From Kitasatospora sp. SolWspMP-SS2h (GTDB lineage Bacteria > Actinomycetota > Actinomycetes > Streptomycetales > Streptomycetaceae), in NCBI RefSeq assembly GCF_003259315.1, contig NZ_QLLT01000002.1, forward strand, positions 349,948-413,947: a stretch of DNA of 64,000 nt, in the 5' to 3' direction. Shown here piece after piece: positions 24,863 through 33,926 of the stretch. Within the stretch, counting starts at the first letter, position 1. Each line of letters starts with the position of its first letter. The notes under the pieces were generated by a model. That model did not search any database. It was given only the letters and a program-made list of their open reading frames with translations, and had not been told where the DNA came from. The position numbers and the translations under genes are program-made.

Positions 24863-25771
24863 CTAGCCGTTGGCGGGGGTGCCGGTCGGCGTGTGGGAGC
24901 GGGAGGGGGAGGGGGAAGGTGCGGGTACGGACGCGGGTCCGGGGGTCGGGGAGGCGGTCAGGCGGGCGGTGATCGCGGTGGCGGTGCGGGCCGCGGTGTG
25001 GTCGAGGTGGCGGGCCGAGCCGCGCAGGAGGTGGCGGGTCTCCATGGCGGCCAGGGTGAGCAGCCCCGGGAGGAGGTCGGTCGAGCGGGCCGCCACCCAG
25101 CGGGTGCCCCGGGTGGCCATCCACCACAGGTCGGCCCCGGGGCCGGGGGCCGTCACCGGCAGGTGGGCGGGCGCCGTGCCGACCGGGTGGCCGGCGGCGG
25201 CGAGCAGGGCGTGGAACTCCCGGGCGATCAGCTGGTGCCCGGCGGCGCTCGGGTGCAGCCGGTCCACGCTCAGCAGCTCCCGCTGCCGCGTCCAGGGCAG
25301 GTCCGCGAGGTGCAGGTGCGCGGCCCCGTAGTGTGCGGACAGCGCGTGCACCACCGTGTTGACGCCCCGCATCCGCCGGGCCAGCGGCCGGGCCAGCGGG
25401 GCGGGCAGCCCCAGCAGCCGCCCCGGGTCGGGCAGGCAGGCGGTCAGCGGGAGCGCCCCGACCGCGGTCAGCGAGGAGAGGGCGGAGGCGAACCGGCGGG
25501 CCGTCGACTCCAGGTCGAAGGAGGACCGCAGGGTGTCGTTGCCGCCGACCAGCACCGCCGCGTACCGGGGGCGCAGGGCGAGCGCCGCGGGCAGTTGGGA
25601 GACCAGCAGGTCGCGGCTGAGCGCGCCGCTGTCGGCCAGGTTGCGGAACTCGACGGGGTCCGGCGACAGGGCGGGCGCGAGCAGGGCCGCCCAGCCCCGC
25701 CACCCGCCCGGTACCGGATCGCCGACCCCCTCGGTCAGGGAGTCGCCGAGCGCAGCGAATCGAACCGTCAT
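24863..25771 (-). CDS. SGNH/GDSL-family hydrolase with Pro/Ser-rich tail
   Basis: A 302-residue SGNH hydrolase: AALGDSLTEGVGD with nucleophile S11, block II near NLADSGALSRD, VLVGGNDTLRS (block III) and VDRLHPSAAGHQ (block V Asp-His). The last ~35 residues are a Pro/Ser/Thr tail (TPGPASVPAPSPSP). ATG at 25771 with GGAGGG upstream. It follows the two glycosyltransferase genes on the same strand after a 71-bp gap and may act on their product, for example as a deacylase; that is inference. Confidence 0.85.
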   Translation of the reverse strand: MTVRFAALGDSLTEGVGDPVPGGWRGWAALLAPALSPDPVEFRNLADSGALSRDLLVSQLPAALALRPRYAAVLVGGNDTLRSSFDLESTARRFASALSSLTAVGALPLTACLPDPGRLLGLPAPLARPLARRMRGVNTVVHALSAHYGAAHLHLADLPWTRQRELLSVDRLHPSAAGHQLIAREFHALLAAAGHPVGTAPAHLPVTAPGPGADLWWMATRGTRWVAARSTDLLPGLLTLAAMETRHLLRGSARHLDHTAARTATAITARLTASPTPGPASVPAPSPSPSRSHTPTGTPANG

Positions 25772-25842
25772 CACGTCCCTCCGGGGGGTTGGGAAGGTGG
25801 CTGAACCCTGGTGCGGGTGAAGGTGGTGGGGGACGGGCCGTG

Positions 25843-27051
25843 TCACCCTGCCGTACTGGCGGAAGGGGACGGGGCCGGTGGCGGGCCGGGGCACCGGGCG
25901 GTGGCGGGTGCCCGGTGGGCGGCGAGGAAGGCGGCGGTGGCGGCTCCCCAGCTGAACTCCTCCGCCCGGGCCCGGGCGGCGGCCCGCCGTTCCGCCTCCG
26001 GACGCTCCAGCAACTCCCTTAGCGCGAGGGCGAATCCGGCCCCCGTGTCGGCCGCCGCGAGTCCGGCCCGGCCGACCACCCGGGGCAGGGCGGAGGACCG
26101 GCTGACCGCGACGGGGGTACCGCAGGCCAGCGCCTCCAGGGCGGCCAGGCCGAAGGTCTCCACCGGGCCGGGCGCGATCACCGCGTCCGCCGTGGCCAGC
26201 AGGGCCGCCACCTCGGAGCGGGCCGTGAGGTGGCCCAGGAACCTGACTGGCAGCCGCAGTTCGGCCGCCCGGCGTTCCAGCCGGCCGCGCAGCGGTCCCG
26301 TTCCCGCGACCGCGAGCACGGCCGGAACGCGGTGCCGGCGGCGCAACTCGGCCAGCGCCTCCAGCGCCCGCTCGGGCCGCTTCTCGCCCGACAGCCGTGA
26401 GCACATCACCAGCAGCATCTGCTGCGGATCGGCCAACTCCGCCCGCAGCGAAGGGTCGTGGCACTCGGGCCGCATCACCTCCAGGTCCACCCCCAGTGGC
26501 GCCCGCTCGACGTTCCCGGCGCCGATCCGCTCGAACTCCTCGGCCGCCCACGCCGTGGTGCACAGCACCGTGTCATAGCCGTGCGCGGTACGGGAGTTGA
26601 GCCGGTCCGCGAGCCGCCGCGCGGTGCCGGGCGGCACCCCCCACGCACCGAGCACCCCGCCGGCGCTCTCGTGCGAGACCATCATCGAGCGCACCCCGTG
26701 CGCCCGCGCCCACCCGCCCGTCCAGCGCAGCGTGGTGCGGTCCGAGACCTCCAGTCGGTCCGGCGCCAACTCCTCCAGCAGCGCGGACAGTTGCTTCCTA
26801 CCGGAGAGCACCCGGTAGCCGCCGGTACCCGGGACGCGCGGACCGGGCAGGGTGATCACCCGTCCCTGCGCGGTCCACTCGTCGGTGCGGACCGGCCCCG
26901 GCACCACCAGCACGGGCCGGTGGCCCGCCGCCAGGTACCCGGCCCCGAGGTGGCGCAGCGCGGTCCGCAGTCCGCCCGAGACCGGGGTGACGAAGTTCGC
27001 CACCCGGACGATGCACAACCCGCCGTCCGGACGGGCCGGTTCACGGTTCAC
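25843..27051 (-). CDS. GT-B glycosyltransferase (GT4-type)
   Basis: A 402-residue GT-B glycosyltransferase. The N-terminal acceptor domain starts CIVRVANFVTPVSGGLRTALRHLG; the C-terminal donor domain has CSRLSGEKRPERALEALAEL, VAGTGPLRGRLE, and GPVETFGLAALEALACGTPV, the E-x7-E motif of retaining GT4 enzymes. Its GTG start overlaps the stop of the upstream glycosyltransferase by 4 bp (GTGA). The partner gene and likely PI- or diacylglycerol-type acceptors suggest glycolipid mannosylation, but the acceptor cannot be told from sequence. Confidence 0.85.
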   Translation of the reverse strand: MNREPARPDGGLCIVRVANFVTPVSGGLRTALRHLGAGYLAAGHRPVLVVPGPVRTDEWTAQGRVITLPGPRVPGTGGYRVLSGRKQLSALLEELAPDRLEVSDRTTLRWTGGWARAHGVRSMMVSHESAGGVLGAWGVPPGTARRLADRLNSRTAHGYDTVLCTTAWAAEEFERIGAGNVERAPLGVDLEVMRPECHDPSLRAELADPQQMLLVMCSRLSGEKRPERALEALAELRRRHRVPAVLAVAGTGPLRGRLERRAAELRLPVRFLGHLTARSEVAALLATADAVIAPGPVETFGLAALEALACGTPVAVSRSSALPRVVGRAGLAAADTGAGFALALRELLERPEAERRAAARARAEEFSWGAATAAFLAAHRAPATARCPGPPPAPSPSASTAG

Positions 27052-28418
27052 GCGGGCTGCTCCTCGACCGAGAGCGGGGTGGCGGAGGCGGAGGCGGAGG
27101 CGGGGGAGGTGGGGAGGGGGAGGGAACCGCCGGGGCGGCGGGGTGCCGGGACGCCGCCCAGGAGCGGCTGCGCGGCCGGCTCGGCCACGGGGACGGCGGC
27201 CACCGGGGAGGGAGCGGGAACGGGGGAGGGAGCGTGAACGGGAGCGAGGACGGCGGCGGGTGCGGCGTTCCGGTCGCGGTCGCGGTGCGCGGCGAGCACC
27301 TCCTCGTAGTGCCGGATCAGCTGGTCGCCGACCGCCTCCCAGGTCCGGTCGGTGACCTCGGCCCGCCCCGCCGCGCCGTACCGGGCGCGCAGTTCGGCCG
27401 AGGCGGCGAGGTCGGCGACGGCGCGGGCGACGGCACCCGCGTCGCGCGGGGCGACCAGCAGCCCGGTGCGCCGGTGGCCGACCAGGTCGAGCGGGCCGCC
27501 GACCGCCGGGGCGACCACCGGTACGCCGCTGGCCATCGCCTCCTGGATGGTCTGGCAGAAGGTCTCCAGCGGGCCGGTGTGCACGAACAGGTCCAGCGAG
27601 GCGAAGCAGCGGGCGAGTTCGGCCCCCGTACGGCGTCCCAGGAACACCGCGCCGGGCATCGCGGCCCGCAACGCCGGTGCGCTCGGGCCGTCCCCGATCA
27701 CCACCACCCGCACGCCGGGCAGCCGGGCCGTCTCCGCCAGCAGGTCGACCCGCTTCTCCGGGGCGAGCCGCCCGACGTACCCCACCAGCACCTCGCCGCC
27801 GGGGGCCAGCGCCCGGTGCAGCGCCTCGTCGCGGTGCTCCGGGTGGAAGCGCGCCGAGTCCACGCCGCGCGCCCAGATCCGGACCTGGCGCACCCCGTGC
27901 GCCGTCAGGTCCTGCGCGGCCGGGGTCGACGGCGCCAGCGTGCGGGCGGCGGCCCGGTGCACGGAGCGGATCCGCGCCCAGGCGATCGCCGAGCCGACGC
28001 CCCGGCCCATCCGGTACGCCTGCGCGTACCCCGCCAGGTCGGTCTGGTACACCGCCACGGTCGGCAGGTCCAGCCGCTCGGTGAGCCGGGCGGCCCGGGC
28101 ACCGAGGATGAACGGGCTGGCCAGGTGCACCACGTCCGGCCGGTGGGCGGTCAGCGCGGCGGCCAGCCTGCGGCTGGGCAGGGCGATGCGCACCTGCGGG
28201 TAGCGGGGCAGCGGCACGGACGGGACGCGCACCACCGGCAGCGGCTCCCGGTCCGGGCCGAAGGACTGCGGCGGGCAGTGCGCGCCCCGGGCCGGGGCGG
28301 GGGTGATCACCAGGGGCTGGTGGCCCCGCCGGACGAGGTGCTCGGCAGCCCTCAGCACGCTGTGGGCCACGCCGTTGACCTCGGGCGGGAAGGACTCGGT
28401 GACGATGGCGACTCGCAT
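27048..28418 (-). CDS. GT-B glycosyltransferase, MgtA-like
   Basis: A 456-residue GT4-type enzyme opening MRVAIVTESFPPEVNGVAHSV, the typical start of MgtA/PimB-type mannosyltransferases. The donor domain shows VGYVGRLAPEKRVDLL, VVIGDGPSAPAL and TGPLETFCQTIQEAMASGVPVVAP (E-x7-E). The last ~75 residues are a Pro/Ala/Ser-rich low-complexity tail with no domain. It leads the operon; ATG at 28418 with a weak ribosome site. A 16-bp palindrome at 28470-28485 lies upstream. Confidence 0.85.
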   Translation of the reverse strand: MRVAIVTESFPPEVNGVAHSVLRAAEHLVRRGHQPLVITPAPARGAHCPPQSFGPDREPLPVVRVPSVPLPRYPQVRIALPSRRLAAALTAHRPDVVHLASPFILGARAARLTERLDLPTVAVYQTDLAGYAQAYRMGRGVGSAIAWARIRSVHRAAARTLAPSTPAAQDLTAHGVRQVRIWARGVDSARFHPEHRDEALHRALAPGGEVLVGYVGRLAPEKRVDLLAETARLPGVRVVVIGDGPSAPALRAAMPGAVFLGRRTGAELARCFASLDLFVHTGPLETFCQTIQEAMASGVPVVAPAVGGPLDLVGHRRTGLLVAPRDAGAVARAVADLAASAELRARYGAAGRAEVTDRTWEAVGDQLIRHYEEVLAAHRDRDRNAAPAAVLAPVHAPSPVPAPSPVAAVPVAEPAAQPLLGGVPAPRRPGGSLPLPTSPASASASATPLSVEEQPA

Positions 28419-28469
28419 GCCAACGTTGTTGCCAACCCGGGCGTGCGGGCAGCCAAAGGGATCTTTCGC

Positions 28470-28485
28470 GCAGACGAACGTCTGC
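28470..28485. promoter_or_regulatory. Palindrome upstream of glycosyltransferase operon
   Basis: GCAGACG-AA-CGTCTGC, a perfect 7-bp inverted repeat with 2-bp spacer, lies 52 bp before the MgtA-like start in a relatively AT-rich patch. Likely operator; no matching promoter was convincing. Closer to the start the minus strand also has GTTGGC twice (28419-28436). Confidence 0.45.
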
Positions 28486-28576
28486 CGCCATTTCCGCACG
28501 GGTGTGTGAATGCCGGGGCCGGGCGGCCCCCGGCCCCGGCCCGCGCGGCCGGTGGGGCGGAGGGGTGGACCCGAGG

Positions 28577-30907
28577 TCAGGACTGGAGGTGGGCCAGCAG
28601 GCGTTCCAGGTCGGCCGTGGTGACCGCACCGCCGGCGAAGCTGACCAGGCGGCGGACGGGGACGGAGGCCATCATCCGGGCCAGGTCGACGCCCAGGCCG
28701 TCGCCGCCGCCGTGGCCGCCGGTCCCGCTGCCGGTCCCGTCGCCGCCGGCGCCCTGGGGGAGCGGCAGCAGGGCGCCGAGCGTCTCGGCCGCGCCGGGCA
28801 GGGCTAGCACCTCGCCGAGCGTGGAGTCCAGCGTCAGCGGCAACTCCAGCTCGTCCCCGGCGAGTTCGACGCGGGCGGTGGCTCGCGGGTCGCGGCTGGA
28901 CGCGGCGGCCAGCACCTCGTACTCGCCGCCCTCGACGATCCAGCGCCCGGCCCGGGTGTCCCAGTACGCCAGGTCGGCGCGCGGCAGCAGGACCTCGACG
29001 CGCCCGCTCGCGCCGGGCTCCAGGGTGATGGTGGCGTGGCCCTTGAGCTCGCGCGGCGGGCGGACCACGGCCGAGCCGGGCTTGGCGACGTAGAACTGGA
29101 CGACCTCGCGCCCGGCCCGCCCGCCGGTGTTGGTGACCGTGACGGACGCCCGGATGCCCTCCGCGTCGGCGGCCAACTCCAGCCCGTGGTAGCCGAATTC
29201 GGTGTAGGACAGGCCGTGCCCGAACGGGAAGGTCACCGCGATGTCCCGGGCGTCGTACCAGCGGTAGCCGACGAACAGGCCCTCGCCGTACGCGACATGG
29301 CCGTGCTCGCCGGGGAAGTCCAGGTAGGCGGGGGTGTCCTGGAGCCGGACGGGGACGGTCTCGGTGAGCCGGCCGGACGGGTTGACCCGGCCGAACAGCA
29401 CGTCGGCGAGGGCGCCGCCGGCCGCCTGGCCGAGCAGCGCGCCGTCCAGCAGGGCGGGGGCGGCGGTGACGGGGGCCAGCCGCAGCACGCCGCCGTGGCT
29501 GAGGACCACCGCCGTGCGCGGCTGGACGCGGACCACCTCGGCCAGCAACTCCAGCTGCTCGGGCGGGAGTTCGATGTGCTCGCGGTCGAAGCCCTCGGAC
29601 TCCTGGTGGGCGGCCAGCCCGAGGAAGAGCACCGCGGTGTCGGCGGCGGCGGCCACCGCGACCGCCTCGGCCCGCAGCGCGGCGGCGTCGCCGGTGCCGT
29701 CGGTGGTGAAGCCCGGCGCGTGGACCACCTCGGCCGCCCCGGCCAGGGCGCGGATCTCCGCCAGCGGGACGTCCAGCCGGGTCGGGTTCACGTGCGAGCT
29801 GCCGCCGCCCTGGTAGCGCGGCTCGGTGGCGAACGCGCCGAGCACGGCGAGCGGACGCCCGGCGGTGAGCGGCAGCACGGGCGTACCGTCGACGGGGTCG
29901 TTCTTGAGCAGCACGACGCAGTGCGCGGCGACCCGGCGGGCCAGCGCGTGGTGCGCGTCCGGGTCGGACGGGCCGACCGGCAGGGCGCGTCCGGCCCGGG
30001 CCCGGGCGGCCAGCGAGACCGTCCGGGCGGCGGCCGAGGCGACCGCGTCGGCGTCCAGTGCGCCGGCCTCGACGGCCGCCACCACCTGCGCGTCGGTGGT
30101 GCCGCCGGTGCCGGGCATCTCCAGGTCGAGCCCGGCGGCCACCGAGGCGACCCGGTCCTGGACGGCGCCCCAGTCGCTGACCACCGCCCCGTCGAAGCCC
30201 CACTCGCCGCGCAGCACCTCGGTGAGCAGCCAGCGGTTCTCGGCCGCGTAGGTGCCGTTGATCCGGTTGTACGCGCACATCACCGTCCACGGCTGCGCCT
30301 GCTGGACGACCTGCTGGAACGCCCGCAGGTAGACCTCGCGCAGCGGGCGGGCGGCGACGTCGGAGCTGGAGCGCATCCGGTCGTGCTCGGTGTTGTTGGC
30401 GGCGAAGTGCTTGAGCGAGGCGCCGACACCGGTGCCCTGCAGGCCGCGCACCCAGGCGGTGGCGAGGGTGCCGGTGAGTCGCGGGTCCTCCGAGTAGTAC
30501 TCGAAGTTGCGGCCGCAGCGCGGGTCCCGCTTGATGTTCACGCCCGGGCCCAGCAGCACGTCCACGCCCAGCGCCCGGCCCTCCGTGCCCAGCGCCCGGC
30601 CGACCTCGGCGACCAGCTCGGCGTCCCAGCTCTGGCCGAGGCCGACGGCGGGCGGGAAGCAGGTCGCCGGGCGGCTGGCCGCGAGGCCCAGGTGGTCGCT
30701 CTTCCCGGCCCGGTCGTCCTGGAGCCGTACGCCGTGCGGTCCGTCGGTCAGGGTGAGGGCCGGGACGGGGCCGACGGCCTTGGTGGTCCAGAAGCCCGCC
30801 CCGCTGCCGAGCGCGGCGCGCTCCGCGAGCGAGAGGTCCGCCGACGCGGCGGCGAGGTCGCTGGAGCCGTTGGAGTCGGCGGGGTCGGTGGGGCCGAGAG
30901 CGGTCAC
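28577..30907 (-). CDS. Beta-glucosidase, GH3 family
   Basis: A 776-residue glycoside hydrolase family 3 enzyme: N-terminal (beta/alpha)8 domain, alpha/beta sandwich and C-terminal fibronectin-III-like domain. The nucleophile is D245 in AVVSDWGAVQ; substrate-binding residues are in LTDGPHGVR, RDPRCGRNFEYYSEDP and SLKHFAANN. The C-terminal part has PLAVLGAFA... GGGSSHVNP and AVLFLGLAAHQESEGFDR with the acid/base Glu. No signal peptide, so it cleaves imported oligosaccharides. GTG at 30907 with GAGGAGA upstream. Divergent from a TetR gene that probably controls it. Confidence 0.92.
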   Translation of the reverse strand: MTALGPTDPADSNGSSDLAAASADLSLAERAALGSGAGFWTTKAVGPVPALTLTDGPHGVRLQDDRAGKSDHLGLAASRPATCFPPAVGLGQSWDAELVAEVGRALGTEGRALGVDVLLGPGVNIKRDPRCGRNFEYYSEDPRLTGTLATAWVRGLQGTGVGASLKHFAANNTEHDRMRSSSDVAARPLREVYLRAFQQVVQQAQPWTVMCAYNRINGTYAAENRWLLTEVLRGEWGFDGAVVSDWGAVQDRVASVAAGLDLEMPGTGGTTDAQVVAAVEAGALDADAVASAAARTVSLAARARAGRALPVGPSDPDAHHALARRVAAHCVVLLKNDPVDGTPVLPLTAGRPLAVLGAFATEPRYQGGGSSHVNPTRLDVPLAEIRALAGAAEVVHAPGFTTDGTGDAAALRAEAVAVAAAADTAVLFLGLAAHQESEGFDREHIELPPEQLELLAEVVRVQPRTAVVLSHGGVLRLAPVTAAPALLDGALLGQAAGGALADVLFGRVNPSGRLTETVPVRLQDTPAYLDFPGEHGHVAYGEGLFVGYRWYDARDIAVTFPFGHGLSYTEFGYHGLELAADAEGIRASVTVTNTGGRAGREVVQFYVAKPGSAVVRPPRELKGHATITLEPGASGRVEVLLPRADLAYWDTRAGRWIVEGGEYEVLAAASSRDPRATARVELAGDELELPLTLDSTLGEVLALPGAAETLGALLPLPQGAGGDGTGSGTGGHGGGDGLGVDLARMMASVPVRRLVSFAGGAVTTADLERLLAHLQS

Positions 30908-30990
30908 GGGGGTCTCCTCGGGGAGTGCGGGGCGCACCGGTGCGGGGCGGCGGCCCGGGCACTGCCGGGGACGGTCGGCCACCCTGCCGA

Positions 30991-31023
30991 ACACAAAAAC
31001 AGTACGACATTCGGTTTTCGTGT
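30991..31023. promoter_or_regulatory. Inverted repeat and promoter between GH3 and TetR genes
   Basis: ACACaAAAAC (30991-31000) and GTTTTcGTGT (31014-31023) are 10-bp inverted arms with one mismatch and 13-nt spacer, AT-rich for this genome. The minus strand has TACTGT (31006-31001) as a -10 for the GH3 gene, inside the repeat. Likely operator of the divergent TetR protein. Confidence 0.6.
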
Positions 31024-31080
31024 CACAAGCACCGCGACCAGGTCACTTCCCGTGGCGGACGGTGGCGTAGAGTCGTCCGC

Positions 31081-31779
31081 ATGGCTCGACCACGTGGCTC
31101 CTACGCGAAGGGCATCGCCAAGCGCGAGGAGATCCTCGACACCGCGCTGGAGATCGTCGCCCGGGTCGGCTACAGCCGCGCCACCGTGCGCGAACTGGCC
31201 CGGGCCGTCGGCCTCAGCCAGACCGGTCTGCTGCACTACTTCGGCAGCAAGGAACAGCTCTTCGTCGAGATCCTGCGCCGCCGCGACCTGGTCGACCTGC
31301 GGACGGCCACCGGGGCGGGCGGCGGGGCCGACGGGGACGGTGAGGACGGCCGGGCCGACGGGAGCGGCGCGGGCGGTGGAAACGGCGAGGGCGGCGAGGG
31401 CGGCGAGGACGACGGGAGCGGCCCGGAGGGCGCCGGATTCCCGCCCGACCTGGTAGGGGCGCTCGCCGCGCTCCAGCGGCACAACGCCGAAGTCCCGGGC
31501 CTGGTCCAGCTGTTCTCACGGCTCTCCGCCGAAGCCGTCGAACCCGGCCACCCCGCCCACGCCTACTTCCGCGACCGCTACCGGGACGTCCGGGCGGGCG
31601 GCGCCGAAGCGATCCGGGCGAGCCAGTCCGCCGGGGAACTGCCCGCGGGCATCGACGCGGACCGCCTCGCGGTGCTGGTCTTCGCGCTCATCGACGGGTT
31701 GCAGATGCAGTGGCAGTACGATCCCGAGATCGACATGGCCGAGCAACTCTCGTACTTCTGGCGCCTGTTGGGACGGTGA
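31081..31779 (+). CDS. TetR family regulator with Gly/Asp/Glu-rich insert
   Basis: A 232-residue TetR protein. The helix-turn-helix spans ~33-55 (ATVRELARAVGLSQTGLLHYFG). Residues 77-119 are a low-complexity insert of Gly, Asp, Glu and Ala between DNA-binding and ligand domains; the latter resumes at FPPDLVGALAALQRHNAEVPG and ends LSYFWRLLG. The insert adds about 35 residues over the usual length. ATG at 31081. Divergent from the GH3 gene, so probably a sugar-responsive repressor of it. Confidence 0.82.
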   Translation: MARPRGSYAKGIAKREEILDTALEIVARVGYSRATVRELARAVGLSQTGLLHYFGSKEQLFVEILRRRDLVDLRTATGAGGGADGDGEDGRADGSGAGGGNGEGGEGGEDDGSGPEGAGFPPDLVGALAALQRHNAEVPGLVQLFSRLSAEAVEPGHPAHAYFRDRYRDVRAGGAEAIRASQSAGELPAGIDADRLAVLVFALIDGLQMQWQYDPEIDMAEQLSYFWRLLGR

Positions 31780-31792
31780 CGCCCGCCCCCGG

Positions 31793-33559
31793 TCAGGACG
31801 GCCGGTGGCGGACCCGGGCCGCCAGCAGGGCGATGTCGTCCTCGGCGGCGTCCGGGGCCAGGGCGGCGAGGGTGCCGTCGAGCAGGGCGTCGAGGGGGCC
31901 GTCGGCGGGGAGGCGGAGCGCGGAGAGGCGGGCGAGCGAGACGTCGATGTCCTCGCCGCGCCGTTCGACCAGGCCGTCGGTGTAGAGCAGCAGGGCGTGG
32001 TCGGCGCGCAGCTCGACGACGGTCTGCTCGTAGCCGCCGACCCCGGTGCCCAGCGGTGGGCCGGTCGGCACCTCGACCAGCTCGGTGGCGTGCGGGGTGA
32101 GCAGGGCGGGCGGCAGGTGCCCGGCGCCGGCGAGCGTCCAGCGGGCGCGGGCCGGGTCGGCGAGGGCCAGCACGCAGGTCGCGGGGCGGGCGTTCTCCTG
32201 CTCGGCGATCAGCGCGTCGAGCTGGCGCAGGATGCGGTGCGGCGGCAGGTCCATCGCGGCGACGTAGCGCAGCGTGGAACGGTAGTTGCTCATGTCGACG
32301 GCGGCCTCCACACCGTGCCCCATCACGTCGCCCATGGCCAGCAGCGTCCGCCCGAACGGCAGCCGCACCGTCTCGTACCAGTCGCCGCCGACCACGGAGG
32401 CGATCCCGGACGGCAGGTAGCGGGAGGCGAGTTCGAGGTTGGGGTGCGGGCTGCCGGGTTCGGCGAGCAGCGCCCGCTGGAGTTCCAGGGCGGTGTTCTG
32501 CGAGCGGGCGTAGCGCCGGGCGTGGTCGAGGGTGAGCGCGGCGCGCCCGGCGATCGCGGCGAGCAGCTCGGTGTCCTCGTTGGTGAACCCGAGCGAACTG
32601 CCGTACGCCCGCGCCAGGGTGAGCACGCCGATCGGACGGCCGCGGGCGATCAGCGGGACGGCGAGCAGGCAGTCCACCCCGGCACTCCGGCAGGCGGACA
32701 GGGCGGCCTCGTCCGGGACCAGCGCCGCCAGCTCCTCGGCGGACAGCAGGTTGGCGGCCACCGGACGGCCCTCGGCGAGCGCCCGGGCGGCCACCGAGCC
32801 GGGCCGGTGCCGCACCGCCCCGCCGACCGGGGCGGACGGCGGCGCGCCGGGCCGGGCCAGCCCGCCGGCGGTGGCGGCCCGTCGCAGCCGCAGCCGCAGC
32901 CGCGACCGGTCCCGCTCCCGTTCCTGGCCCCGTTCTCGTCCTTGGTCCTGCTCTCGTCCCTGGTCCTGCTTCGGGTCGACGTCCGGGCGTGGCGCGGCGG
33001 TGCCGGGTGCGGCGCTGTCGGGCGTGTCGAGCGGCAGGACGTCGACCAGGGCGAGGGCGGCGAAGCCGGGGACGGCGAACGCGGCGAGTTCCGCGCAGGT
33101 GGTGTCCGGGTCGAGGGTGGTGCCGATCCGCTCCGAACCGGCCTCCAGCAGGGCGAACCGGGCCCGGACGCGTTCGAGCTCGGCCCGGTGGGCGTCGGCG
33201 CCGCCCGGCAGGACGACCAGCACTCCGGTCGGCGCGCCGCCGACCTCCAGCCGGCGGAAGTCGGCGGGCCGCCCGGCGAAGGTGCCCGAACGCGGTCGTC
33301 CGTCGGCCAGGACGCGCGGGAGGGCAGGGTCCGGCCGGTCGGCGGCCCGGCCCAGGACGGCCGTCGGCGACACGCCGGTGACCTGCTGGAACGGCGTGTT
33401 CAAGTAGCGCCAGCGCAGCTCCGTGTCGAGTACCGCCACCGCCACGGGCAGCTGCCCGAGCAGGGCGCCGGTCAGCGCGTCGCGGTCCACCCGCAGGGCC
33501 GCGGAGGCGGTCGTGAGCAGCGGATCCGTCGAGCTGTCGCCCGCCGACTCGGGCCGCAC
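31793..33559 (-). CDS. PAS-GAF-SpoIIE (PP2C) phosphatase
   Basis: A 588-residue signalling phosphatase, of the kind that dephosphorylates anti-sigma-factor antagonists. Residues ~25-140 form a PAS domain (VAVAVLDTELRWRYLNTPFQQVTG), ~150-345 a GAF domain interrupted by a charged insert rich in Arg/Gln/Glu (QDQGREQDQGRERGQERERD), and ~350-588 the SpoIIE domain with all metal Asp residues: GGDWYET, MGDVMGHGVEA, LLYTDGLVE and EDDIALLA. The GTG at 33559 is preferred since GGGAGGGA sits 6 nt upstream; an upstream GTG at 33580 would add 7 residues. Confidence 0.85.
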   Translation of the reverse strand: MRPESAGDSSTDPLLTTASAALRVDRDALTGALLGQLPVAVAVLDTELRWRYLNTPFQQVTGVSPTAVLGRAADRPDPALPRVLADGRPRSGTFAGRPADFRRLEVGGAPTGVLVVLPGGADAHRAELERVRARFALLEAGSERIGTTLDPDTTCAELAAFAVPGFAALALVDVLPLDTPDSAAPGTAAPRPDVDPKQDQGREQDQGRERGQERERDRSRLRLRLRRAATAGGLARPGAPPSAPVGGAVRHRPGSVAARALAEGRPVAANLLSAEELAALVPDEAALSACRSAGVDCLLAVPLIARGRPIGVLTLARAYGSSLGFTNEDTELLAAIAGRAALTLDHARRYARSQNTALELQRALLAEPGSPHPNLELASRYLPSGIASVVGGDWYETVRLPFGRTLLAMGDVMGHGVEAAVDMSNYRSTLRYVAAMDLPPHRILRQLDALIAEQENARPATCVLALADPARARWTLAGAGHLPPALLTPHATELVEVPTGPPLGTGVGGYEQTVVELRADHALLLYTDGLVERRGEDIDVSLARLSALRLPADGPLDALLDGTLAALAPDAAEDDIALLAARVRHRPS

Positions 33560-33926
33560 CCGTGATCCCTCCCTCACCACGTCCCCGTGGAGCCGTCGGC
33601 GGGCCGGGCGCGCCGTCGTACCGCGCGGCCCGGTGTCCCGCCTCCCGGATGATCCGCACCCGGGGACCGCACCCTACTCGGCGAACCCGCCCCGGTCCGC
33701 ACCCGACACGGCGCGGGCGTCCGGCGGGGCGGGGTTTTCGTCGGGCTCGACCGTTCTCCTGACCGTTCTGTCGACGGATTCGGCCTCCGCAGACGCTCGG
33801 CGGCGTCCGGACCGCGGCGTGTCCCGGTGACCGTGGTGCCCGTGGCGGTGGTGCCCGTGGCGGTGGACGGTCGGCCGGGCGGGGAGAATGGACCGTTCGA
33901 TCCCCTGCCGCAGGAGAACCCGTACC
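33560..33926. other. Divergent intergenic region
   Basis: This 367-bp spacer holds no gene I can support. GACCGTTCT occurs twice in direct orientation (33749-33757 and 33761-33769), and GTGGTGCCCGTGGCG is repeated in tandem near 33833-33865. Either could be regulatory, but no promoter consensus is clear. Confidence 0.5.
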
